This document shows, one piece after another, positions 1 through 9,064 of a stretch of 64,000 bases of DNA (positions are counted from its first letter, which is position 1; every line of letters starts with the position of its first letter). The DNA is taken from positions 39,353 to 103,352 of the forward strand of contig JAFMBH010000004.1 of the NCBI GenBank assembly GCA_017858735.1, written 5' to 3'. The DNA comes from Bacteroidota bacterium (GTDB taxonomy: Bacteria > Bacteroidota > Bacteroidia > Chitinophagales > Saprospiraceae). Both the position numbers and the translations under genes were made by a program. Under the pieces are notes generated by a model, which was given only the letters and a program-made list of their open reading frames with translations, ran no database searches and was not told where the DNA came from.

Positions 1-3000
1 TTGAAATTAATACCATCCATTGACCTTTCTATAGTATAGGTAGGAATAAAGGCCGATGTTTTACTACGCCAAGACAATTTTACATCAAAACCTGGCATAA
101 CTTCCGCCTCAATAGACATGGTTTCCAGATCATTTACAGATGGGCAGTAAGTAGGATTATTTGTAACGGTTACAGAACCATTAAAAGAAACGGTGCACTC
201 ACGTTCAACTACAATTACTTTATAGGAAAAAGTACCAACACCTGAAAAACGAACATTGGGTTTTGAACCATAAGCCAGGGAAGATTGAAAACCTGGGCCT
301 AATTCCCAGGTAATTTGTGCCGCTGACGTACTGGTTTGAACCTCTAAAAAATTATTGGCATTAATACACATTGTTGGAGAACTTACCACCTTTACAGTAG
401 CTCTGTTTCCAACTTCCACTTTAACCACATTGGATTCCAAAAACCCATAACAACCCCTCTTTCTTACGCAACGAGCATAATAAGTGGTTTGATATAATGG
501 CCCCGGATCAAATTCAGGAGTATCAGAATTTGGTATTGGGCTAAATAAATTCATATCAAAGGTAAGTGCTCTATCTGTGGTGAACATCCACAGATATTCA
601 AGATCTCCGACGACACCAGAGGGACTTATCACATTTACTATTTTCACAGGATCATTTCCAGGACCACAAATGAGTTGATTATATCCGATTTCACCACCGG
701 AAGTAACATTTTTACATTCAAGATAGAAACCCGCGTCAATATCCATCCTGTTTACTCCCGTATCCACCGTAATAAACTCTGTCATCATAGTAAACGGACT
801 CATATCGCTATCTATATTTCTATCAGAACCTCTTAACCAAGGCGTTGGGGCATAATCGGGATTAGGTTTTGCGAAAGTTAACTTGTACTTACCTGCGGGA
901 ACATTAAACATATACATACCTGTACTATCAGTATAAGTAGTATCCATTTCACGAATTTTGTTCCCCTCAATGACAGAAAGGATTACCTGAACACCTACTA
1001 AGCCAGGTTCACCAAGATTTTGAATACCATTTTGATTTAAATCGTGCCAAACCCGATCACCTAATTTTGCCAGACAGCTATCTTTTTGTACCACTACATT
1101 TAAATCTAAAATGGTGATGCACTCTTGAAGTAAACCAGTATTATAATTTATTTCAAGACTATAGGAACCATTTCCAAGTTCTGCCGGATTAATCTCAGTG
1201 ATTAATTTTCCGTTCAAAGTGATATTCAGACTACCGATAGCGGAAGTATCCAGATTAAATTTAAAAGAACCTCCATTTTCACACAAACTTAACTGGGAAA
1301 GAGGAAGATTGGTAATGGGTATTTCAGGATAAGAAGTACCTCCTTGAAAAAGCAAGGTATCCACGCCATTTGTTACTAACGCTGAATAATTAACCCCATC
1401 GATGTGTCTGAATTTATATTGATACACGCCAGGCTGAACTTCGGGAACTAACGTATTATTGGCAATTAAGCGAGGTAAATTTGGGGTAGGCAAGCTAAAT
1501 TGATCAAAGACACCCACGGGATTCAATATTCTCCATGTCTGACCTTCAACCTCATTTCTAATTTCCAGGGTTGACTGAAATTGACCATTCCCGGTTTGTG
1601 TCGCATTATTTAAGCAGATTGTATTGGTAGTAAGTGCTTGAGGAGCCGGAATTAATCCAGCATCAAAGGTAAAATTTGCTGTACCTTTTAATACGGTAAA
1701 TGGCTCTGTCATTCTTGATTTTCTATCTGCGTCACTATCCAGAGAATCGTTCAAAGAAAACTCATTTGGTTTGGTTAAAACCATTCCCGCAGGCACTTGA
1801 AAGGTAATTTTAAACTGACCTGGTGGTACAGGAAAAAAATATCTTCCCGATGCGTCGGTTCGCGTTACTGCAAATCTTTCAACGAAAGTATCTAGCCGGG
1901 TAATAACAACTTCAACATTTGGAACACCTTGCTCGCCAGGAGTTTGAAGTCCATCAAGATTACTATCGAACCAAACATAATCACCAACCAGGGAATTAGA
2001 TATTTCAGGATTTACTGTACAATTAGTCACACAACCTTTAGCATCAGTTAAAGTAATTTGATAATTTTTATTTTCAAGATTAACAGCTTTATAGCCCACC
2101 TGTCCGTTACTCCATTGAACAGTATAAGGAAAAACACCTCCACTAGGGGCTACCTGAGCCTCTCCATTATTTAAACTGGGATAACTCACTGTTTTGGTAA
2201 CGGCCAGATTACAAACAGGATTCCCCGGATCGTTTATACTAATATTATTTGTTACCGGACAACCATAGGCATCGGTAACGGTAACAATATATAGACCACT
2301 TCTTAGATTTGACCTATTGCTTGTTAATGATCCATCGGACCATCGTTGTTGATAAGGAAGAATTCCACCTTTAACTTGAAGGGTTACAGCCCCTGTGCCC
2401 TGAACACCACAAAGAACATCTGTTATCTGTGGAATAACTTCAAGAGGAGCATCAGCTTCAAGCAGAGGAAAATTCCTTATAAACTGGCAACCATTTTTAT
2501 CGGAAATAGTTAAGGAATAATTTCCAGAACCAAGGTTAGTCCTTGAATTTAAAGTACTACCATTATTCCAAAGGTATGCGTAAGGTGCGACACCACCAGA
2601 TACATTATTTACTAAAATACTTCCATTTAATTCACCTTTACATCTGGGAGGTTGAACGGTCAGATTTGGTCTTAAAGAATCAACGACTTCAATTTGAAAA
2701 AACTCAACGGTAGAACAGGCATTGGCATCTTCCACGGTAAGAGCATAAAAACCAGTTCCTAAGTTCCCAACTGCAGCACCCGTTTGTCCATTGCTCCACG
2801 CATAAAGGTAGGGTCCGGGCGAACCAGACACCTGGGCAGTTAAAGCTCCCCTACCGTTATTACAAACAATTTTGTTTCCTACCAGAGAGACAAGTGGAAC
2901 AGAAAGTTTTGCAATAAAAAAGCTATCTACAACGGAACATTTATTAGCATCTGTTAGCGTCAAATAATGCATGCCTGCACCCATATTATCAGGATTTGGC

Positions 3001-4532
3001 CCCGTTCTGCCATTAGACCATTGATAGGTATAAGGAATAACCCCACCCGTAACGGTAGTTCTAAGACGCGCATTGGTTTCATTGCCACAAACCCGATCGT
3101 CCCCACTTATATCTAAAAGAATAGGCGGAGATTCTCTTATAGCCTCTTGAATGACTTGTTTGCAACCGATAGCATCTGTAATCGTAGCCAGATAATTACC
3201 AGCTTTCAAATTTGTAATTTCCGAGGTGGTGGCCCCTGTGTTCCATTGAATGCTGAATGGAGCTTGTCCACCCCGTATATTTAATTGTAAACGCCCGTTG
3301 GAGGAAGCATTACAGCCTAATCCACTATTTGACACATCTATTATAAGTGAAGGCGCTGCGGCAGTCATTAAAACATTAGCCGATTTTACACATCCTAATG
3401 CATCAGTTACTGTCACTATATAGTTACCTGTAACTTTAAGTTTTATTAAACTATCAGATTCTCCCGAATTCCATTTAAAACGATAAGGACCAACACCGCC
3501 AATAGCACTTACTCTCAATTCCCCATCACCCATCCCAAGACAAGTCTCTGCTTTACTTGTAGTAAAAAGATTAATGGCAGACTGACTTTGCAAATTGGTT
3601 ACTGAAGACGCATTACAACCTTTAGCATCAACAACCGTAAGAGAATAAGTACCAGAAGATAAAAAGTTTAATGAAGACGAGGAACTACCTGTACTCCAGG
3701 AGTAACGGTAAGGTGCATTGCCGCCAACGGGTTGAGCCACAATTCTGCCGCTGGCTTCTCCTGAACAGTCCGGTTGAGTTATAGTTAACGGAATAGTTAA
3801 TCTGGCAGGTTCTGTAACCGTCGCTCTGGCAGATATAGAACAACCTCCTTTTTCTGTTATAGTCACGGTATAAACGCCACCAGCTAAATTTCTGATATCT
3901 CTGGTGGTTTGACCGTTACTCCACTTGTATGTGTATGGCTGTGTTCCACCACCTGCCGTTGCCGTAAGTTGACCATCTTGAAAACTGTTACATGAAATAT
4001 TCCTTGTATCAACAGCAATCACCATAGGGGTAATAATAATAGGCTCACAAGTTATATTACCACACAATCTACTGTCTGTAACTGAAACGCAATATTTATT
4101 TTCTGCATTAATGATGGTCGTATCAAAGGTTGACCCAGTGTCCCATGCATAAGTATAGGGGCCTACCCCTCCTGTTACGATAGCTTTTACTGTCGTAGGA
4201 TTGCCACAAACAATCCTTTCCATTTTTACACTTAATTTAGGAGGTTCTGTTAAAATATAAGTACCCGTTCCTGTTCTGTTTAATGCATCGGTAACGGTAA
4301 CAGAATATGAACCAGCGGTAACATTTATTAATTCTGAACCCACAGCCCCTGTGCTCCACCTGAAGGAATAAGGCAGGGTTCCACCAACAGGAATAGCTGT
4401 GATTTTACCTGTCGGTAAATTAAAGCAGGTTGGTTGCGAACCTGAAAATTGAACACTTACCGACTGGCTAAATAACCAAAATGGAAGTGATAAAAGGATA
4501 AGTACAAAGTTGATTTTTCCTGAACGAATCAT
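1..4532 (-). CDS. Giant secreted SprB-repeat surface protein (5' part; runs off window)
   Basis: The reading frame is open from ATG 4532 to base 1 (1510 codons) and has no stop, so the C-terminus lies outside. A signal peptide (MIRSGKINFVLILLSLPFW...FSQ) opens it. Then come 11 tandem repeats with the core GGxxPYxYxWSxG. The repeat Trp codons begin at 4358, 4145, 3923, 3698, 3473, 3245, 3020, 2798, 2570, 2342 and 2114, all in one frame, a period of 71-76 residues. Each unit ends in YxVTVTDxxGC-like sequence, typical of SprB repeats in Bacteroidota adhesins and gliding proteins. Two SdrD B-like domains follow (about 2010-1690 and 1060-720; VWFDSNLDGLQTPGEQGVP and VWHDLNQNGIQNLGEPGL), with Ig-like sequence between and after them. 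The last visible part (KLSWRSKTSAFIPTYTIERS) resembles the FN3-like region that often precedes a T9SS sorting domain, which is inferred rather than seen. Probable role: cell-surface adhesin. Confidence 0.9.
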   Translation of the reverse strand, partial: MIRSGKINFVLILLSLPFWLFSQSVSVQFSGSQPTCFNLPTGKITAIPVGGTLPYSFRWSTGAVGSELINVTAGSYSVTVTDALNRTGTGTYILTEPPKLSVKMERIVCGNPTTVKAIVTGGVGPYTYAWDTGSTFDTTIINAENKYCVSVTDSRLCGNITCEPIIITPMVIAVDTRNISCNSFQDGQLTATAGGGTQPYTYKWSNGQTTRDIRNLAGGVYTVTITEKGGCSISARATVTEPARLTIPLTITQPDCSGEASGRIVAQPVGGNAPYRYSWSTGSSSSSLNFLSSGTYSLTVVDAKGCNASSVTNLQSQSAINLFTTSKAETCLGMGDGELRVSAIGGVGPYRFKWNSGESDSLIKLKVTGNYIVTVTDALGCVKSANVLMTAAAPSLIIDVSNSGLGCNASSNGRLQLNIRGGQAPFSIQWNTGATTSEITNLKAGNYLATITDAIGCKQVIQEAIRESPPILLDISGDDRVCGNETNARLRTTVTGGVIPYTYQWSNGRTGPNPDNMGAGMHYLTLTDANKCSVVDSFFIAKLSVPLVSLVGNKIVCNNGRGALTAQVSGSPGPYLYAWSNGQTGAAVGNLGTGFYALTVEDANACSTVEFFQIEVVDSLRPNLTVQPPRCKGELNGSILVNNVSGGVAPYAYLWNNGSTLNSRTNLGSGNYSLTISDKNGCQFIRNFPLLEADAPLEVIPQITDVLCGVQGTGAVTLQVKGGILPYQQRWSDGSLTSNRSNLRSGLYIVTVTDAYGCPVTNNISINDPGNPVCNLAVTKTVSYPSLNNGEAQVAPSGGVFPYTVQWSNGQVGYKAVNLENKNYQITLTDAKGCVTNCTVNPEISNSLVGDYVWFDSNLDGLQTPGEQGVPNVEVVITRLDTFVERFAVTRTDASGRYFFPVPPGQFKITFQVPAGMVLTKPNEFSLNDSLDSDADRKSRMTEPFTVLKGTANFTFDAGLIPAPQALTTNTICLNNATQTGNGQFQSTLEIRNEVEGQTWRILNPVGVFDQFSLPTPNLPRLIANNTLVPEVQPGVYQYKFRHIDGVNYSALVTNGVDTLLFQGGTSYPEIPITNLPLSQLSLCENGGSFKFNLDTSAIGSLNITLNGKLITEINPAELGNGSYSLEINYNTGLLQECITILDLNVVVQKDSCLAKLGDRVWHDLNQNGIQNLGEPGLVGVQVILSVIEGNKIREMDTTYTDSTGMYMFNVPAGKYKLTFAKPNPDYAPTPWLRGSDRNIDSDMSPFTMMTEFITVDTGVNRMDIDAGFYLECKNVTSGGEIGYNQLICGPGNDPVKIVNVISPSGVVGDLEYLWMFTTDRALTFDMNLFSPIPNSDTPEFDPGPLYQTTYYARCVRKRGCYGFLESNVVKVEVGNRATVKVVSSPTMCINANNFLEVQTSTSAAQITWELGPGFQSSLAYGSKPNVRFSGVGTFSYKVIVVERECTVSFNGSVTVTNNPTYCPSVNDLETMSIEAEVMPGFDVKLSWRSKTSAFIPTYTIERSMDGINF

Positions 4533-5225
4533 ATATGTAAAGAATTACAAATCAATAAAAAATACTAATTTGAACATTGGGGGTATTATTAACCTTGTAA
4601 AAAAAGGATATTTTGAGCTATAAGTCAAGTTTTTAAAGCTTATAAAACACATTTATTTAATCGTAAAATAACTATATATATTTGAAAATGAATAATTTAT
4701 AATTTTTTGTTATACGTAAAACCTTAATGATGTCAATAATTACAAAGCCTTTTGAAGTCGATTTCAAAAAAGATAAACAGATGAATATTAGTGTTTTAAT
4801 AAAATATTTAAATTGGCCGTTTTATACTACATATCAAAGAAAAAGTTGGGTAATAACAACTGGAAGTGACCATATTTATGAAATAGATTTATTGTATTGC
4901 TTTAGTTACATATTTACAAAAAAAAATAAGTCGCGCTATAAACTACAGCACGACTTATTGACCAAAGTATAATCCCATGAACATAAATCTTGAGGTTCTT
5001 CAAAAGATTGCCTCGTATATTTTTACTACTATCGTAGCCTTTTTATTTTTGTATCCGTTGAGAATTCCTTTATTCTCTTTTGTTGATACAAATATGAGGC
5101 TATAATAAGTGGTAAAAAAGTACAAATTATGTGCGATGTGAAATATAATTTTAATTATTTTAATCACAAATTACTGAATTACAATTTAATATAAATTATT
5201 TTGTGAATTAGACTAAAAATAATAA
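4533..5225. other. Gene-poor AT-rich intergenic region
   Basis: This 693-base stretch separates the adhesin start from the end of the peroxidase operon. The only well-supported element is the minus-strand terminator at 4926-4959. A TAnnTTTG-like box (TATATTTG, 4677-4684, + strand) precedes an 81-codon open frame (4727-4972), but that frame runs through the terminator hairpin and matches no family I recognise. A 42-codon frame at 4977-5105 (+) would encode a hydrophobic peptide (MNINLEVLQKIASYIFTTIV...) and is equally unsupported. I see no RNA gene or mobile-element remnant. Confidence 0.5.
4926..4959 (-). terminator. Rho-independent terminator of the MbnP/MbnH operon
   Basis: Inverted repeat AATAAGTCG / CGACTTATT (9 bp) is extended inward by a further 3 bp after one mismatch, with a 9-base loop. 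On the minus strand it is followed directly by a run of nine T (from 4927 downward). It lies about 270 bases after the stop of the last peroxidase gene and is oriented to end transcripts from that operon. Confidence 0.8.
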
Positions 5226-6341
5226 TTAAAAAGGATTTGAAAAATCTTTATTATTTATAAAAGAAGGATCAGATAACATGTTTAAAAAGGCAATTAAATC
5301 CTTTTTATCTCTATTAGAAAGCTTAAAGGGAAGGATATTAGGATCTTCATTAATGACACCATGCCCCCCTTTTTCATAATGTTGCAAAACTTCTTCCAAT
5401 GTTTTGAATCTTCCGTCATGCATATAAGGCGCAGTATAAGCAATATTCCGTAGCGTTGGAACTCTAAATCTACCACTATCGTTAATATTTTGCGTTGCAT
5501 TTCTTCTTCCAGGGTCTTTAAAATCAAGAAGAGAAGCTACATAATCTAAACCATTATTCCGAAACTGGTTATCTGTAAAAAGCGGATTAAAATGGCAATG
5601 GCTACAACCAGGGTGACTAACATCACCTGCAAATTCTATAAAAAATAACGCTATACCTCTGGCTTCATCTTCCTCAGGAAAACCTTTTTGCCCCCATATT
5701 ACCTGATCATATCTGGAATTTCCACTAATTAGGGTTCTCTCAAATTGGGCGATGGCTCTAGCTAATAAATCAATGGTAATCTCATTTTTTGCGGTGATAC
5801 CAAATGCCTCTTTAAATAAAGCGGGATACATTTTACTTCTTCTCAACCTCAATTCTACCTCTTGAATAGTATTATTCATCTCCAAAGGATCTTCAATGGG
5901 ATGAAGAACCTGATTTTCTAATGAATTTACTCTTCCATCCCAAAAAAATCCTCTGGTATTATAAGCTAGATTCACCAATGCCATACTATTTCGGATACCA
6001 ACTAAACCTTTTTCTCCCTTACTTAGGGGCAGGCCATCAGTAAATGATTTATCTAAAGAATGACAACTGCCACATGATTGGGTACTATCTTTTGAGAGAA
6101 TTGGGTCATAAAATAATCTTCTTCCTAATGCAACCCCTTTTATTGTCAATAAATTATCAGAAGGAATAATGGGTTTAGGTAACCAAGATGGAACATTTAA
6201 AATATAAGGAGTAGTATCTAAAATTGCCTGTTTAAACGCAAGGTCCTCTAAACAATCAACACATATTTCAGGGTCTTTTTTACAAGAAACTAAAGAGAGC
6301 CCCCAGGCAAGGAAACAGCAAAAAATTAGCATCCTATGCAT
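5226..6341 (-). CDS. Diheme cytochrome c peroxidase / MauG-MbnH-like lipoprotein (copy 2)
   Basis: Member of the bacterial diheme peroxidase/MauG family, about 371 residues. Counted from the GTG at 6347, the two heme c motifs are CGSCH (92-96) and CSHCH (248-252). The family APYMHDG motif follows near residue 306. The N-terminus is a lipoprotein signal with lipobox LVSC, so the protein should be anchored in the periplasm or outer membrane. I place the start at ATG 6341 (MHRMLIFCC...) because the longer frame opens with GTG. It is the last gene of the run and lies 59 bases after a paralogue. Next to MbnP-type genes, the likely role is MbnH-like oxidation of a partner protein rather than peroxide removal. 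That role is inferred from context. A classical Ccp role cannot be excluded. Confidence 0.9.
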   Translation of the reverse strand: MHRMLIFCCFLAWGLSLVSCKKDPEICVDCLEDLAFKQAILDTTPYILNVPSWLPKPIIPSDNLLTIKGVALGRRLFYDPILSKDSTQSCGSCHSLDKSFTDGLPLSKGEKGLVGIRNSMALVNLAYNTRGFFWDGRVNSLENQVLHPIEDPLEMNNTIQEVELRLRRSKMYPALFKEAFGITAKNEITIDLLARAIAQFERTLISGNSRYDQVIWGQKGFPEEDEARGIALFFIEFAGDVSHPGCSHCHFNPLFTDNQFRNNGLDYVASLLDFKDPGRRNATQNINDSGRFRVPTLRNIAYTAPYMHDGRFKTLEEVLQHYEKGGHGVINEDPNILPFKLSNRDKKDLIAFLNMLSDPSFINNKDFSNPF

Positions 6342-6400
6342 AATCACCTTATTTATTTAACTAAACGATTCATTGGATTAAAAGTTTCTAACATCAGCGC

Positions 6401-7390
6401 CTATTCGGCTATTTTCATATCAGTTAACGTATGTAAAAAAGCAATTACGTCGGAAATATCTTGTTTTGACAGATTGAGATTTCTGACATTAGGATTTACA
6501 TTAAATCCAGGGTTTCCACCCATATTATAATGATTCATAACCTCCTCTAATGATTTTAATCTACCGTCATGCATATATGGAGCCGTTATGGCAATATTTC
6601 TTAGGGTAGGAACTTTGAATTTAAATCGGTCATTGGGATTAAAGGTTACTGATTCTCTTCCTTTCTCAGTTGATTTGCCACTTAACTCGTCCTCTGTGTG
6701 AATCCCATTATTTTGAAAGGACAAATCGGTAAATAAAGGATCAACATGGCAGTGGCTACATTCAGCGCTCGGCAATAAGGGATCAGCATCAAAAAATATA
6801 GTCCAACCTCGCTTTTCATTGGGTGTAAAATTCATTTCTCCCCTCATTATGGCATCAAATTTTGAATTATTTGATAGTAAGGTTCTCTGATACTGCGCCA
6901 AAACCGAAGCAATTTTTAATGAATCAATAAAAATATCACCGTATATTTTTTTGAATGCCTTGGCATAAACAGCTGATTCATTGATCCTTTTTTCAGCAAT
7001 AACCCAGGGAAGCCCCATTTCCAGAGAGTTACTTACTGGTATAAGCGCCTGCTTTTCCAACATTGAAGCATTACCATCCCAGAATAAACCCTTAGAGTGA
7101 AAACCTATATTTAATAAAGATGGAGCACTTCTCGATAAAGGAAATAATCCAGTAGAAACCTTCTTTCCATCTGTAAAAGCTAAAGAGGGTAAATGGCACG
7201 TGCTACAACTTATCTTCTTATTTATGGAAAGTATAGGGTCGAAAAACAACTTCTCCCCAATGGCCACTTTTTCCATATCCTTAAGATTATCTTTTGGCCA
7301 TAACATTGGGGGAAAGTCGTTGACTACGGAAGTGTTCCTTTTACAAGTGCTGAGAATTAACAATGTAATGAGAAGAGGCCATTTTAACAT
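6401..7390 (-). CDS. Diheme cytochrome c peroxidase / MauG-MbnH-like lipoprotein (copy 1)
   Basis: A 329-residue diheme peroxidase family protein with heme motifs CSTCH (62-66) and CSHCH (211-215), and the same conserved blocks (LFFDPILS, GLFWDG, APYMHDGRLKSLEEV) as its downstream paralogue. The signal is lipoprotein type (MLKWPLLITLLILSTCKRN, Cys16). It starts one base after the stop of the Trp-containing MbnP-like gene, a tight coupling typical of mbnP-mbnH pairs. Known MbnH enzymes form a bis-Fe(IV) state and convert an MbnP tryptophan to kynurenine. Inference: this copy is the cognate enzyme for the protein encoded at 7392-8147. Confidence 0.9.
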   Translation of the reverse strand: MLKWPLLITLLILSTCKRNTSVVNDFPPMLWPKDNLKDMEKVAIGEKLFFDPILSINKKISCSTCHLPSLAFTDGKKVSTGLFPLSRSAPSLLNIGFHSKGLFWDGNASMLEKQALIPVSNSLEMGLPWVIAEKRINESAVYAKAFKKIYGDIFIDSLKIASVLAQYQRTLLSNNSKFDAIMRGEMNFTPNEKRGWTIFFDADPLLPSAECSHCHVDPLFTDLSFQNNGIHTEDELSGKSTEKGRESVTFNPNDRFKFKVPTLRNIAITAPYMHDGRLKSLEEVMNHYNMGGNPGFNVNPNVRNLNLSKQDISDVIAFLHTLTDMKIAE

Positions 7391-7391
7391 C

Positions 7392-8147
7392 TTATCGATA
7401 TTTCAATCCTTGCTGCAAATTGGTCAATAAAAAAGAAACAATGTCTTTATTTACGCTATGATCCGACGTGATTTTTCTAAAATCAAGGAAATTATTCTGG
7501 TCTTTCCAAATGATATCTTTAACATCAATAGTTAGAACCATTTCTGAAGATTCTTTACTTATTGAGATAAGCTTATTCCAGGAAACTGGCTTATAATATG
7601 CATCTCCCCCTGAATGAAAGGTTAATTTGGTTGCGAATTTTCCGGAATTATCTACATCTGCATTTCCTTCTATTTTTGAAAATACATAGCCTGCTGCCCA
7701 GGACCAGTAATTATCATCCAATGGGTGTGGCGGTGGATAGGAAGCTGGCCCTGTTGCATTTAACCTTGGAGCAACCCCGACCCCAGTTTGAAAACCGGTG
7801 TAATTTCCAATAGGAATATTTTTAAAAACCAGCTCCACCCCTCTTTCTGCCGCAGATAAAGATTGTATATCCATAAAATTTATCAACACCACTTCAGATA
7901 GCAATACCTTTTCTTCTGCTAAACCAGCGCTTTTTATCAAATATAAATCTGATAGATAAAAATTGAACAACTGAAATTTAATTTTGACTCCCTCGGTATA
8001 TTCATAATTCTGGTTATACATCTGCAATGGCAAACCGTTGAAAGTACCTATCACCCGTAATTTGAAATCCACTGTAGGAACAATGGGCGCTTCGTTATTA
8101 CAGGTTAATAAACTAAAAGATAACAGAATAAAAAGCAATTTATTCAT
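7392..8147 (-). CDS. MbnP-family copper-binding lipoprotein with intact Trp motif
   Basis: A 251-residue lipoprotein (signal MNKLLFILLSFSLLTCNN, Cys16) of the MbnP family. Visible hallmarks are FxLFNFYLSDLYLI (about 58-71), IPIGNYTGFQTGVGV (111-125), and HPLDDNYWSWAAGYVFSKIEG (141-161), split here as HPLDDNYWSW then AAGYVFSKIEG, followed by FHSGGDAYY (177-185). Trp148 and Trp150 are candidates for the residue that MbnH oxidises to kynurenine in characterised members, where the modification helps form a copper site. It is immediately upstream of the diheme gene at 6401-7390 (one-base gap) and 17 bases after a divergent MbnP paralogue. Copper binding and modification are inferred from the family, not shown by sequence. 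Confidence 0.85.
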   Translation of the reverse strand: MNKLLFILLSFSLLTCNNEAPIVPTVDFKLRVIGTFNGLPLQMYNQNYEYTEGVKIKFQLFNFYLSDLYLIKSAGLAEEKVLLSEVVLINFMDIQSLSAAERGVELVFKNIPIGNYTGFQTGVGVAPRLNATGPASYPPPHPLDDNYWSWAAGYVFSKIEGNADVDNSGKFATKLTFHSGGDAYYKPVSWNKLISISKESSEMVLTIDVKDIIWKDQNNFLDFRKITSDHSVNKDIVSFLLTNLQQGLKYR

Positions 8148-8164
8148 GACAAAAAATTTGTTGA

Positions 8165-9064
8165 TTAATCAATGACCTCTAAAACAGTAACTATTTTAAA
8201 AGAATTTACCAGATTGACCATCCATTTTTTTCGAATAATTTCAGGGGGATCTTTTGAAAAATCTAATCCTTTGAACCATTTAGCATAATCAACTTCAAGC
8301 GTAATTTCCTGGTGATACCCTGCTTTTGCTTTGGTAAAAACGGGAACTTCAATGGTATTCAAGAAATCATTTCCACTTAAACTTATATTAAAACTTGATT
8401 CTAAAGGAAAAGCCTTTCGTTTCAATTGCATATTGGCAAATATATATCCTTTTTCCTTTTGATACAAGTAACTTTGATTAACAACGAGAGGGTGATTTGG
8501 AGGAAATTCGGTCGGAGTAAGCACGTTAGCTGGCGCCTTTACACCCAGGGTAAATCTTAGGGCTTTAACCCCTAATCCGTTATGAAAAACAGCAGCAACT
8601 TTTTTCTTTTGAAAAAGATTAGGATTACCTATTAAGAAACTATTGGAAAAGGAATAAAAAACAGAATCTCTCTGGGGATTTACCGTTCTTACGAATAAAG
8701 AATCTAATACCGGGACCTCTCCGCCCTCTAAATCTACCAAATGAAAGTCAGAAAGTATAAAAGATAAATTCTCAATAATAAAGGAGTCTCCCTGGGCAAA
8801 GGCATAAGATTGATCTTTATAGACTACCGGATAAAGTGAATCTCCCTGTGAAATACGATGTCTCAATATTACTCTTAGTTCAGGAAACTTACAACAATCA
8901 AGGCAATTTATATCCGCATTTACAGAAAAATTAGCATACCTATAATCTAAGCAACCCTCTTTTTGATCTTCGTTACAAGCGGAAAGATAAAGGGTACAAA
9001 TAACAAAAAAAAGATAGATATTCCACTGATCTCTAACGATTATCCTTGTCCATTTTATTAGCAT
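8165..9064 (-). CDS. Divergent MbnP-like lipoprotein lacking the Trp motif
   Basis: A 299-residue lipoprotein (lipobox LSAC, Cys30) that follows the MbnP layout: FIIENLSFILSDFHLVD (95-111), FHNGLGVKALRFTLGV (160-175), FPPNHPL (187-193) and GYIFANMQLKR (206-216). Where the neighbour has YWSWAAGY, this one has QSYLYQKEKGY, so no Trp is present. The N-terminus carries a Cys-rich insert (GCLDYRYANFSVNADINC then LDCCKFPEL, from residue 37), resembling the GCxDxxAxNYxxxAxxxxxxC calcium-type motifs of Bacteroidota surface lipoproteins. The ATG at 9064 lies 32 bases inside the end of the upstream exonuclease gene, and no later ATG would keep the signal peptide. The function is unknown; it may be a partner or decoy of the diheme enzymes. 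Confidence 0.75.
   Translation of the reverse strand: MLIKWTRIIVRDQWNIYLFFVICTLYLSACNEDQKEGCLDYRYANFSVNADINCLDCCKFPELRVILRHRISQGDSLYPVVYKDQSYAFAQGDSFIIENLSFILSDFHLVDLEGGEVPVLDSLFVRTVNPQRDSVFYSFSNSFLIGNPNLFQKKKVAAVFHNGLGVKALRFTLGVKAPANVLTPTEFPPNHPLVVNQSYLYQKEKGYIFANMQLKRKAFPLESSFNISLSGNDFLNTIEVPVFTKAKAGYHQEITLEVDYAKWFKGLDFSKDPPEIIRKKWMVNLVNSFKIVTVLEVID

Noticed and set aside
1..4532. SprB repeats as a CRISPR or recent tandem duplication
   Set aside because: Repeats are 71-76 codons long, in frame and divergent at the nucleotide level, as expected for protein domains.
4926..4959. Inverted repeat as an insertion-sequence end
   Set aside because: There is only one copy, it is followed by a T run on the minus strand, and no transposase frame is present.
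4727..4972. 81-codon open frame on the + strand preceded by a TATATTTG box
   Set aside because: It runs through the minus-strand terminator hairpin, shows no recognisable domain, and AT-rich DNA yields such boxes by chance.
4977..5105. 42-codon hydrophobic open frame on the + strand
   Set aside because: No promoter, no known family, and it lies between the terminator and the end of an opposing operon.
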